Shown here: positions 21,001 to 28,163 of the stretch, piece after piece
Layout of the letters: each line of letters begins with the position of its first letter
Numbering within the stretch: position 1 is the stretch's first letter
DNA from: Acidobacteriota bacterium
Lineage (GTDB): Bacteria; Acidobacteriota; Polarisedimenticolia; Polarisedimenticolales; Polarisedimenticolaceae
NCBI GenBank assembly: GCA_029861955.1
Contig: JAOTYK010000011.1
Location: forward strand, 1 to 64,000
Reading direction: 5' to 3'
DNA length: 64,000 nt
The notes under the pieces: generated by a model
The model's input: only the letters and a program-made list of their open reading frames with translations
Database searches by the model: none
Told to the model about the DNA's origin: nothing
Made by a program: the position numbers and the translations under genes

Positions 21001-22069
21001 CTGGACGCTTGAGGGAGACTGGGAGATCGGCCCTCCCCAGGGACTGGGCTCACCGGGAGATCCCACGGTCGCGGTCGAGGGCATGCAGGTCCTCGGTCAA
21101 GACCTCAGCGGCCAGGGGGCCAACTCGGGCGACTACGAGTTCAACACGACCCGCTCAGCAACCAGCCCGGTCATCGACGCCTCGGCCTGGACCGATGTCG
21201 AACTGCGATTCGACCGCTGGCTCAACTCGGCCTCGGTCAGCTGGGCTTATCTGTACGTCAAGGACTCGGGCGGAAGCTGGTTCACCGTCTGGTCCGACAC
21301 CAACGGCCACAGCGACGTCGCGTGGACGGAGGCCAGTTACGACATCTCGGCATGGGCCGCGGGCAATCCCACGCTGCAGATCCGGTTCCTGCAAAACGCG
21401 CGCTTCGCCACCGCATCCGGTTGGAACGTTGATCGGCTCGTCCTGCGCGACACCAGCGTTTCACAGTTCGGTGCCTGCGGCGGTTGCGCGGGGACACCGA
21501 CGTTTGCCGGCCTCGTCTCGGCCCTGGATAGCGACCCCTGCGACAGCGGGATCGACCTCACCTGGTCCGCCGCTCCTGCGTGGGGCACCGGTGGGACCGG
21601 AACGTATGCCGTCTATCGCGGACTGACACAGGGGTTCACCCCTTCCGGCGCCAACCTCGTCGCTTCAGGCGTCGCGGGAACCACATGGACCGACACCGGT
21701 GCACCGGCGGACACGCCGGTCTACTACGTCGTCCGCGCCGAGAACGACGAGACCTGCTCGACCGGCCCGGCCAACGGCGGCGCGATCGATGGCAACGCGG
21801 TCGAGGTCGCAACGATGGACGCGACAGGTGGCGCGGGCTCGGGCAACGTCGGCGACACGCTGAGCGTCGATCCAGCGGAGGCGGACGTGGGTTTGAGTTG
21901 GGCTGCCGTCCCGGGCGCAACGGGCTATGTCGTGGAACGCTCCGCCTCTGCCGCCGCCGGGTTCGTGGTCGTCGGCTCGCCTTCAACTCTCACGTTCGAT
22001 GATCCGGGGGCGCTGAATGACGGCCAAACCTGGTACTACCGCGTCACAAACCCAAACGCCTGTAACTAG
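18089..22069 (+). CDS. secreted multidomain zinc metalloprotease (gluzincin), paralog 2
   Basis: This 1326-residue protein is a close paralog of the protease at 9435-14135: same propeptide type (WIDERTSLPTLALA, GEVDAHTGEIVAFWD), HEWGH at residues 453-457 and a GEGYADIVA segment providing the third ligand. One copy of the roughly 110-residue module (GKVRFDQAGYAC, about 755-864) is followed by FN3-like, jelly-roll (about 959-1128) and terminal FN3-like domains, so it has one module fewer. The frame is open from GTG 17972, overlapping the subtilase stop. I chose ATG 18089 because it starts a normal signal peptide (MYPRLFVALLLVSALATSAA); the upstream 39 residues look untranslated. The duplication probably arose by copying one member across the subtilase gene. 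Confidence 0.88.
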   Translation: MYPRLFVALLLVSALATSAAVREQSPGLYDHLERQRSGGRIAIQPIGLDELPAADPLRESWSLVKKDGRPWSAWIDERTSLPTLALARDRVWPNSTSLDDHELRARELLAEGAFADGPGQEHVFLDPATSGHRGPNTIQLRFEQRVDGVSVDGARFELHISQGRLVALGSRLWSPVRISAKPSLNVDEARVKLDAYVRPHEEDGVRDVADPQLVLIPVDADPSAKGKPWSGERGHGIDHRLVWRFAFTDLFGVATWTGEVDAHTGEIVAFWDATHYDRIKGHVNPFTDDGLCMDQGCPEPDFPMPYVDFSQDGGVAEYANQHGLYECVGPGTIETTLAGKYFTIDDQCGPISETATCGTELDLGVDVGENCAVAPGASAGNSDAARTSYYHLNMINRKARFWLGPNTWLDDSNVLVRTNAGGSCNASWSGSITLNGAGPTCGNTGQQQGLITHEWGHGMDHNDGGGSDNPGEGYADIVAIIEGRQSCIARGFNRFDNCTGYGDTCLTCTGLREMDWDARASHTPATPTGFLTTFCPNGGGPCGKETHCESHVSSEAIYDLATRDLPAMGIDVDTAWQLTERLWYQSRVGSGGDAYNCTMPNSDSCSAGTWYHQMRLFDDDDGNLTNGTPHAAAIFAAFDRHDIACGASGDPENQNTSSCPSLAAPVATFTAGTNELDVQWGAVTNAANYRVYRNEIGCNRAQLPLAEVSGTSYLDQGLANGLTAYYRVQAIGSNPVCESPVSNCLQAAPQQLAGKVRFDQAGYACDGSIGLEVTDINHPSSTISVAVSSGTESTPENVVLTETPPASASYVGSIPVTTAAPAADGLMSIVHADTITAEYVDLDDGVGGVNVTQQATAFGDCAGPQFLSVQVKDITESTATIEWTAFEDSSGHVEWGLSPALGNVASSPFVQTTHSVSIGPFAECGRVYFRISSTDVVGNASVADASGSPFEFNGATIQGALYEDGFETDLGWTLEGDWEIGPPQGLGSPGDPTVAVEGMQVLGQDLSGQGANSGDYEFNTTRSATSPVIDASAWTDVELRFDRWLNSASVSWAYLYVKDSGGSWFTVWSDTNGHSDVAWTEASYDISAWAAGNPTLQIRFLQNARFATASGWNVDRLVLRDTSVSQFGACGGCAGTPTFAGLVSALDSDPCDSGIDLTWSAAPAWGTGGTGTYAVYRGLTQGFTPSGANLVASGVAGTTWTDTGAPADTPVYYVVRAENDETCSTGPANGGAIDGNAVEVATMDATGGAGSGNVGDTLSVDPAEADVGLSWAAVPGATGYVVERSASAAAGFVVVGSPSTLTFDDPGALNDGQTWYYRVTNPNACN

Positions 22070-22148
22070 GGCGACCTTATTTCAGTCGAGCAAGACAGTG
22101 GGTGTGCGACAATCGCCCTTCGGGCGTAATTACCCGTCTGGAGGCGCG

Positions 22149-22805
22149 ATGTCGGATAAGAAAGTCTATAAGTTCGAGGGCGAGAAGCTGGACGTCTCCT
22201 GGGACGGACGCCTGTGTATCCACGTCGGTGAGTGCACACGGGCCAAGGGCGAGTTGTTCGCCAGCGGACGCGACCCCTGGGGGCAGCCCGATCTGGGCGA
22301 GCCCGACTACGTCGCGGAAGTCACGAGACGCTGCCCGACCGGGGCCTTGACCTACGAACGCAAGGACGGCGGCGCGGAGGAGAATACCCCTCCTGAGAAC
22401 TCCGTGACCCTTGCCAACAACGGGCCGCTCTACATCGAGGGCGACCTGAAGATCGACGGAGCCGCTGACGACATGCCCGGCGTTAACACCCGCGCGGCGC
22501 TCTGTCGCTGCGGAGATTCGAAGAACAAGCCGTTCTGCGACAACACCCACGAGGACGCGGGCTTCCGTGATCGCGGCGCCCTGGGCGACAGCGGGGACGC
22601 CACGCTGGAATCCACAGGTGGGCCGCTGGAGATCAAACGGGCTCCGAATGGACCCCTACTGGTCACCGGCAACTTCGTCCTTCGCAACGCGAGCGGCCGG
22701 GTGGGTTGGCGCGGTACCAAGGCAGCCCTTTGCCGTTGTGGCGCGTCAAAGAACAAACCGTTCTGCGACGGCGCCCACAAACCCGCAGGCTTCCAGGCCG
22801 ACTAG
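22149..22805 (+). CDS. iron-sulfur protein: ferredoxin-like (Fer4_19) plus two CDGSH domains
   Basis: This 218-residue soluble protein starts at ATG 22149 (GGAG at 22140-22143). The N-terminal part, HVGECTRAKGELF...RRCPTGALTYER, matches the divergent mono-cluster 4Fe-4S type (PF06902) that often precedes CDGSH domains. Two CDGSH zinc-finger motifs follow: CRCGDSKNKPFCDNTH and CRCGASKNKPFCDGAH, each with the three Cys and one His that hold a 2Fe-2S cluster. The expected role is electron or cluster transfer. It stands 80 bases after the protease genes and on the same strand as the flavin/iron-sulfur genes that follow, so a link to that redox set is likely but not shown. Confidence 0.9.
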   Translation: MSDKKVYKFEGEKLDVSWDGRLCIHVGECTRAKGELFASGRDPWGQPDLGEPDYVAEVTRRCPTGALTYERKDGGAEENTPPENSVTLANNGPLYIEGDLKIDGAADDMPGVNTRAALCRCGDSKNKPFCDNTHEDAGFRDRGALGDSGDATLESTGGPLEIKRAPNGPLLVTGNFVLRNASGRVGWRGTKAALCRCGASKNKPFCDGAHKPAGFQAD

Positions 22806-22836
22806 GACGCCGTACCGGCCGAGATTAGTGCGTGAA

Positions 22837-22852
22837 TTGGCACTTTCCTGCA
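22837..22852 (+). promoter_or_regulatory. possible sigma-54-like element
   Basis: TTGGCACTTTCCTGCA resembles the sigma-54 -24/-12 consensus (TGGCAC...TTGC), but the GG and GC doublets are separated by 9 rather than the usual 10 bases. It lies about 115 bases upstream of the FAD reductase start. No sigma-70 pair fits better. Weak call. Confidence 0.2.
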
Positions 22853-22965
22853 TATAAGGGTAATCCCCAGGTTCTCAGGACGCCGCCAGCTTCGTAAACT
22901 GGATGGTAATCGCGCGACAGACTCGAATAGCGCAGACTCTACCGATAAGCCTCCAAGGAGACTGG

Positions 22966-24405
22966 ATGGGGGTCGGCAGCAGCAACAGTTACGACTTTGC
23001 GGCGAGCCTCGATCCTCGAGCGGGAGATCAACGTCACAGGCTGGAACTGAACGACGGATCGCGAGTGGCGGTCATTGGAGGCGGCCCGAGTGGGAGCCTC
23101 TTCACTCACTTCGCGCTCAAGATGGCCGAGTTGGTAGGCCTGAAGCTTGCCGTTGACATCTTCGAACCACGCAGCTTCGAGCATTGCGGTCCCGAGGGAT
23201 GCAACCACTGCGGCGGAATCGTCTCGGAGTCGCTGGTCCAGCTACTCGCGACCGAGGGAATCAACCTGCCCGAGGGCGTGATCCAACGCGGCATCGATTC
23301 CTACATGCTTCATACCGACGTCGGCTCGGTGCGGATCGAGACGCCGCTAAACGAGCAACGCATTGCGGCGGTCTTCAGGGGAAACGGGCCACGCAATGCC
23401 GAGCACCCGGACCTCGAGAGTTTCGATCGTTTTCTCCTCGACATGGCCCGCAAACGCGGCGCCCGGGTCGACCGACGCCTGGTCACCGACATCGACTGGA
23501 GCGGTCCAAGGCCTCGATTGAAACACGCGGGCCGGACGGGAGACGACTACGACCTCGTCGTCATTGCAACCGGGGTCAATAGCAGCCTGCTGAAAGTCTT
23601 GCAGAAGGCACCGATCGGTTACCGTCGACCCGTCACGGCGGCCACGTATATCTGTGAGTTCCAACTCGACCACCCGACGGTGGAACGATACCTGGGAACG
23701 TCGATGCACGTCTTTCTTCTCGACACGCCGCGGATCGAGTTCGCGGCACTGATACCCAAGGGCAACATCGTAACTCTCTGCATGCTGGGCGACGATATCG
23801 ATGCCGAACTCATCGATGGTTTCCTCCGCACGCCGGAGGTAAGAAACTGTTTTCCTCCCGCGGCAGATCTACCGATACGCGTCTGTCACTGTTCGCCGAT
23901 GATCAACGTTCGCGGCGTCGACCGCCCGTACGCCGATCGCGTTGTCTTCGTCGGTGATTCCGGCGTGACCCGACTGTACAAGGACGGCATTGGCGCGGCC
24001 TACCGGACGGCTAAGGCCGCGGCCGCAACGGCGGTCTTTCAGGGTGTCTCCGCCACGGATTTCGACAAGCACTTCCGACCGTTGTGTCGTGGGATTACGC
24101 GTGACAATCGGGTTGGTCAACTGGTCTTCGGGGTCAACGCCCATCTGCGCAAGCGACGCTTCTGTCGCAGGGCGATCCGAAGCATGGTTGCCGGTGAACA
24201 GGCGAACCCCGGTTCCAGGCGTTTCATGAGTCGAGCGTTGTGGGATCTCTTCACCGGTAGCGCATCCTACCGTGAGGTCCTCATGACCATGTCCCATCCA
24301 CGGTTCATCGCCGGGTTGTCGTGGAATCTGGCACGCAGCCTCTTCACCCGCGACGACACTTCACCGGTCCGAGGAAGAAACGATGGTCACCAACACGCTG
24401 GGTAG
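22966..24405 (+). CDS. FAD-dependent oxidoreductase, geranylgeranyl-reductase-like
   Basis: This 479-residue flavoprotein has the dinucleotide-binding motif VAVIGGGPSGS near residue 30 and a late FAD motif YADRVVFVGDSGVTRLYKDGIGAAYRTAKAA (quoted in part: VVFVGDSGVTRLYKDG). This is typical of the FixC/geranylgeranyl reductase side of the PHBH superfamily. A Cys-rich stretch, HCGPEGCNHCGG, follows the first FAD segment and could bind metal or a cluster. Start: ATG 22966 with AAGGAG at 22955-22960; the upstream in-frame ATG 22903 lacks a site. Its end overlaps the cyclic-nucleotide-binding gene by 23 bases, implying translational coupling. Substrate unknown; prenyl double-bond reduction is only a family-level guess. 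Confidence 0.8.
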   Translation: MGVGSSNSYDFAASLDPRAGDQRHRLELNDGSRVAVIGGGPSGSLFTHFALKMAELVGLKLAVDIFEPRSFEHCGPEGCNHCGGIVSESLVQLLATEGINLPEGVIQRGIDSYMLHTDVGSVRIETPLNEQRIAAVFRGNGPRNAEHPDLESFDRFLLDMARKRGARVDRRLVTDIDWSGPRPRLKHAGRTGDDYDLVVIATGVNSSLLKVLQKAPIGYRRPVTAATYICEFQLDHPTVERYLGTSMHVFLLDTPRIEFAALIPKGNIVTLCMLGDDIDAELIDGFLRTPEVRNCFPPAADLPIRVCHCSPMINVRGVDRPYADRVVFVGDSGVTRLYKDGIGAAYRTAKAAAATAVFQGVSATDFDKHFRPLCRGITRDNRVGQLVFGVNAHLRKRRFCRRAIRSMVAGEQANPGSRRFMSRALWDLFTGSASYREVLMTMSHPRFIAGLSWNLARSLFTRDDTSPVRGRNDGHQHAG

Positions 24406-24754
24406 GGTCTACGCCGCCGGCGAGGCCATCGTGAGTCAGGGCGAGAAAGGCTCCTGCATGTACGTCATCCAGTCGGGCAGCGTCGACGTGATTGACGAGA
24501 GCGGAGGACAGGAACTGCGACTGGCCCAACTCAAGACCGGAGACTTCTTCGGTGAAATGGCTATCTTCGAGCACGAGGTTCGATCGGCGACGGTCCGGGC
24601 TCATGGCGAGGCGAGGGTCCTGACGATCGATCGCAGGACTTTGATGCAGCGTATCCAGAGCGATCCGACGCTGGCGTTCAACTTACTGAAGACCTTGTCC
24701 CACCGCATCCGCCTACTCGATGCCGAATTGAAACATGGCAAACGAAGAGGCTAA
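24383..24754 (+). CDS. stand-alone cyclic-nucleotide-binding domain protein
   Basis: The 123-residue protein consists almost only of a cNMP-binding fold: SQGEKGSCMYVIQSGSVDVI, the phosphate-binding-cassette-like LKTGDFFGEMAIFEHEVRSATVRA and a terminal helix. There is no DNA-binding or enzymatic domain. GAGGAAG at 24371-24377 serves the ATG. It is sandwiched between two flavoprotein genes with overlaps or 4-base gaps, so it may act as a regulatory subunit of one of them. The canonical R-S-A-T in the cassette is present, so nucleotide binding is plausible. Confidence 0.85.
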   Translation: MVTNTLGRVYAAGEAIVSQGEKGSCMYVIQSGSVDVIDESGGQELRLAQLKTGDFFGEMAIFEHEVRSATVRAHGEARVLTIDRRTLMQRIQSDPTLAFNLLKTLSHRIRLLDAELKHGKRRG

Positions 24755-24758
24755 TCGG

Positions 24759-26387
24759 ATGCCGACAACTCCAACCCAGCAACCCAAACGAGCGCCCTGT
24801 CAGGCCGGATGCATCGCGGGCGCGGACCCCCGCGGGTGGGTCACCATGATCGCGCAGCATGAGCGGTATGGCCTGACCGTCGAGGAGGCCTACACGAAAG
24901 CCTGGCAGACCGTTGTCGACGTCAACCCGTTCCCCGCCGTGCTGGGTCGAATCTGCCCGCACCCCTGCGAGGCAGGATGTAGCCGCTCGGACAAGGACGG
25001 CTCTGTCCAGATCAACAAACTCGAGCGCTTCATCGGGGACTGGGGCATCGAACAACAGTTGCCACTGGAGCGGCTCCAATCGAGATCCCAACCGGAGTCG
25101 ATCGGGGTCGTGGGTTCCGGTCCCGCCGGCCTATCCTTCGCCTACCAGATGGCGCGGCGCGGCTACCACGTAACCGTTTATGAAGGCGCGGAGTCTCCGG
25201 GCGGCATGTTACGCCACGGCGTGCCGGCGTACCGATTGCCCCGAACGGTGCTCGATGCGGAGATCGCGCGCATCCTCGATCTCGGTGTCGAGCTGCAACT
25301 GGGGACCCGCGTCGGACATGACCGCTCGCTCGAGGGCATCGAATCGACACACGACGTCGTTTTCCTCGGGATCGGTGCCCAACGCGGCCTGCGACTCGGC
25401 GTGCCCGGCGAACGCGGTCCCGGAATCTGGGTCGCCACCGAGTATCTACGACGCGCGAACCTTGGCGAGCGGATCGACCTTGGCCACCGGGTCGCCGTGA
25501 TCGGCGGCGGTAACACGGCGATCGACTCGGCGCGGGTGGCGCGACGCTCCGGTGCTTCCGTCACGCTGCTCTATCGAAGAACCCGCACCGAGATGCCTGC
25601 CGGCAAAGAAGAGGTGCAGGAAGCGATCGTAGAGGGTGTGCAGATCGAGGAATTGACCGGCGTGTTGAGATTCGAGCGGGAAGGCGATCGATTGCGGGCA
25701 CTCGTCGCTCAAGCAATGCGACTCGGAGATCCGGACGAGTCTGGTCGGTGCAGCCCGCACCCGATCGCCGGGGCGATCCGTGAGGTTGGGACGGACGCCG
25801 TGATCGTCGCGGTTTCCCAGACACCCGACTGGGAAGACCTCGGCGCATGCAGGCCCGCCGGCGACTTTGTAGAAGCCGACGACGGCCTGCTGGCAGCGGG
25901 TGACGTCACGGGCCTCGGCGCAGCCGGGTCCGCGATCGGCCGCGCCAGGCTCGCGGCCCAGAACCTCCATGCCAGATTGCGTGGACACCGGATCAGACCG
26001 GAATCCGTCGCGGACTTGCCCGGCGTCACGACCGTCAAACCGGAGTACTACCCGGCGAATCCGCCTGCTGAGACAACATCACTTCCGGCCGCGCTGCGAC
26101 TCGAAGAAGGTGAGGCCGAAGTCCATCAGGGACTGACCGAGTCGCAGGCGTTGAACGAGGTCAACCGCTGTATGTCCTGCGGCCAGTGCTTTGGTTGCGA
26201 GCACTGCTGGATGTTCTGTGCGCACGACTGCTTCTCCCCGGTGGGTGAGACGCGCCCGCGGGGCTACTTTGAGCTGACGATCGACCAGTGCCACAACTGT
26301 GGAAAGTGTGTCGATGTCTGTCCGTGCGGGTTCTTGACGTTCGGTCCTGAGAGTGCGGACAACGCTATAGAGCCGCCGTCCACCTGA
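24759..26387 (+). CDS. GltD-like NAD(P)H oxidoreductase with C-terminal ferredoxin domain
   Basis: This is a 542-residue enzyme of the glutamate-synthase-beta/DPYD-N family. The N-terminal helical domain holds cluster-ligand cysteines (CQAGC and CPHPCEAGC). An FAD motif IGVVGSGPAGLS follows near residue 107 and an NAD(P)H motif VAVIGGGNTAIDSARVARR near 250. The C-terminus adds a Cys-rich ferredoxin-type region (CMSCGQCFGCEHCWMFC, then CHNCGKCVDVCPCGF) for 4Fe-4S clusters. No large glutamate synthase subunit is nearby, so it probably moves electrons between NAD(P)H and a ferredoxin or the adjacent flavoprotein, as DsrL- and AegA-type relatives do. Start ATG 24759 is preferred (AGAGG at 24746-24750, 4 bases after the upstream stop); ATG 24735 is an alternative. 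Confidence 0.87.
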   Translation: MPTTPTQQPKRAPCQAGCIAGADPRGWVTMIAQHERYGLTVEEAYTKAWQTVVDVNPFPAVLGRICPHPCEAGCSRSDKDGSVQINKLERFIGDWGIEQQLPLERLQSRSQPESIGVVGSGPAGLSFAYQMARRGYHVTVYEGAESPGGMLRHGVPAYRLPRTVLDAEIARILDLGVELQLGTRVGHDRSLEGIESTHDVVFLGIGAQRGLRLGVPGERGPGIWVATEYLRRANLGERIDLGHRVAVIGGGNTAIDSARVARRSGASVTLLYRRTRTEMPAGKEEVQEAIVEGVQIEELTGVLRFEREGDRLRALVAQAMRLGDPDESGRCSPHPIAGAIREVGTDAVIVAVSQTPDWEDLGACRPAGDFVEADDGLLAAGDVTGLGAAGSAIGRARLAAQNLHARLRGHRIRPESVADLPGVTTVKPEYYPANPPAETTSLPAALRLEEGEAEVHQGLTESQALNEVNRCMSCGQCFGCEHCWMFCAHDCFSPVGETRPRGYFELTIDQCHNCGKCVDVCPCGFLTFGPESADNAIEPPST

Positions 26388-26426
26388 GCCGAAGCACCCT
26401 CGCTTATCGATCACGAGGATCTTCGG

Positions 26427-26432
26427 TATACT
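26427..26432 (+). promoter_or_regulatory. putative -10 box for BBE-type oxidase gene
   Basis: TATACT matches the sigma-70 -10 consensus in five of six positions. The -35 at 17-bp spacing (TTATCG, 26404-26409) is poor. Predicted leader about 47 bases, ending in AAGGAG at 26473-26478 before the ATG. Confidence 0.4.
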
Positions 26433-26484
26433 CCACGCTTCCTCGAAGCCTCGCGGTAACACCGACGACAGCAAGGAGTGGGGT

Positions 26485-27843
26485 ATGAGCGACGCGAATC
26501 TGGCAGACGATCTCGGCGGAAAGTTTCAGGGCCGGCTCATCAGCCCCGACGATCCTGACTACGACGAAGCTCGCAAGATCTGGAACGGGATGATTGACAA
26601 GCGACCGGGGTTGATTGCGCAATGCGCGGGCACGGCCGACGTCGTGGCGGCGGTCAACTTTGCCCGCGAGAGGGATCTCGCCGTGGCGGTCCGTGGTGGA
26701 GGACACAACGTCTCCGGCAACGCGATCTGCGACGACGGTATCGCCATCGACCTGAGACCCATGAAGAATGTGAGCGTCGATTCGGCTCGCCGTTTCGCCA
26801 GCGCCGAAGGCGGCGTCACCTGGGGCGAGTACGATCAGGCAACCCAGCGACACGGACTCGCCTCCCCGGGTGGCGCCATCTCCTCCACCGGGATTGCCGG
26901 GCTGACGCTTGGCGGCGGCTTCGGCTGGCTTTCGCGATCGTACGGCCTGGCCTGCGACAACGTCCTCTCCGCAGAGGTCGTGACCGCCGCTGGCGAGGTT
27001 CTGACCGCCAACGCCGATGAGAATGCCGACCTCTTCTGGGGCATTCGTGGAGGCGGGGGTAACTTCGGTGTTGTGACTCGTCTTGATTTTCAATTGCAGC
27101 CGATCGGCGAACTGTACTCCGGGCTCACTCTTTACCCCCGCAGCGATGGGCCAGCGTTCATGCGTATGTGGGCCACACTGACCGCCGCTGCACCTGACGA
27201 ACTGTCCTCGATGGCGGCGTTCCTCAGTACACCGGACGGCGTTCCCGTCGTCGGTGCGTTCTGGGTTTACAAAGGCACCGCGGAGGAAGGCGAGCGAGTT
27301 CTGGCGCCGCTACGTGCGTTTGGCTCACCCGTACATGATGACATCGGGCTCAAGCCGTACACCGAAGTTCAACAAGCCTTCGATCCGGGGTTCCCCGCTG
27401 GCAACCGCAACTACTGGAAATCCTGCTATCTATCGACGATCGACGATACGTGCGTGGACACACTCGTCGATCATGCGAATCGCGCACCGTCCCCGCTTTG
27501 TGTGGTGGGGATCGAGCACATGATCGGCGGAGCGGTTTCCCGCGTCGCTGAAGATGAAAACGCTTTCGGCAGTCGCGATGCCGAGTACAACCTGCTGATC
27601 CTCGGGACGAACGACGATCCAGGTCTGGACGACGCCATCCGGGACTGGGCCAGAAGTTTCTGGACGGCAGCCCAGCCGTTCTCGACCGGCGGTGTCTATG
27701 TCAATTACATGGACAACGATGAATCCGGGCGGATCGGTGACGCCTATCGTGCATCGCACTATGCGCGGCTGGTGGATCTGAAGAAGAAGTACGACCCGGA
27801 CAACCTTTTCAGACTCAACCAGAACATCGCGCCCACGGGCTGA
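26485..27843 (+). CDS. FAD-binding oxidoreductase, berberine-bridge-enzyme type
   Basis: This 452-residue cytosolic flavoenzyme of the PCMH/FAD_binding_4 family has RGGGHNVSGNA with H74 as the probable 8-alpha-histidyl FAD attachment site, TLGGGFGWLSRSYGLACDN in the FAD domain and the C-terminal BBE motif KKYDPDNLFRLNQNI. The Cys that gives bicovalent attachment in plant BBE is not seen at its expected place, so single covalent linkage is likely. There is no signal peptide. Strong AAGGAG at 26473-26478 supports the start. It is 98 bases after the GltD-like gene, with its own -10 candidate. Substrate (sugar, alcohol or alkaloid-like) cannot be told from sequence. Confidence 0.88.
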   Translation: MSDANLADDLGGKFQGRLISPDDPDYDEARKIWNGMIDKRPGLIAQCAGTADVVAAVNFARERDLAVAVRGGGHNVSGNAICDDGIAIDLRPMKNVSVDSARRFASAEGGVTWGEYDQATQRHGLASPGGAISSTGIAGLTLGGGFGWLSRSYGLACDNVLSAEVVTAAGEVLTANADENADLFWGIRGGGGNFGVVTRLDFQLQPIGELYSGLTLYPRSDGPAFMRMWATLTAAAPDELSSMAAFLSTPDGVPVVGAFWVYKGTAEEGERVLAPLRAFGSPVHDDIGLKPYTEVQQAFDPGFPAGNRNYWKSCYLSTIDDTCVDTLVDHANRAPSPLCVVGIEHMIGGAVSRVAEDENAFGSRDAEYNLLILGTNDDPGLDDAIRDWARSFWTAAQPFSTGGVYVNYMDNDESGRIGDAYRASHYARLVDLKKKYDPDNLFRLNQNIAPTG

Positions 27844-28163
27844 CCGGAAAGCTACGGAGTCTGATCCGTCGTCATCACATCGATGGTGCCCGTCACGACC
27901 CCCGGCATGGCACCGTCCGCCGCCAGCAACTCCACGAAATACCGCCGGCCCTCATAAGTCGGCGACACAGGGGGAAGATCGGGGAGGTAGAAATTCTCGC
28001 GGGGGCCCAACAGCACCGAACGCACGAGAAGAGAGTTAGCTCTCGCTGCAGACAACGATACTCTCCTCTGTGTGACTCCCCCCGATCCGCCGTCCTCAGG
28101 ACGGACGCGACCGGGGGGCATCACTTCATGCTTCGGGGGCAGAGGCACCCCCCACTAAAAACC
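27844..28163. other. 320-bp gap with hairpins and a possible gene remnant
   Basis: No complete gene is seen. On the minus strand 27852 to about 28025 encodes a protein-like tail (GRRYFVELLAADGAMPGVV...DVMTTDQTP) that could be the end of a lost secreted protein. Upstream of it the frame runs into structured non-coding sequence. Two hairpins lie here: an interrupted one at 28078-28118 (CCCCCC/GGGGGG arms with an inner perfect CCGTCC-TCA-GGACGG) and GGGGG/CCCCC arms at 28135-28153 just beyond the lipoprotein stop. Confidence 0.45.
28078..28118. terminator. two-part GC hairpin
   Basis: Outer arms CCCCCC (28078-28083) and GGGGGG (28113-28118) enclose an inner perfect stem CCGTCC/GGACGG (28090-28095 with 28099-28104) with loop TCA. 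No T tract follows on either strand. It may end transcription of the minus-strand lipoprotein gene, or the facing plus-strand gene, with help from Rho, or be a palindromic repeat unit. Confidence 0.4.
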
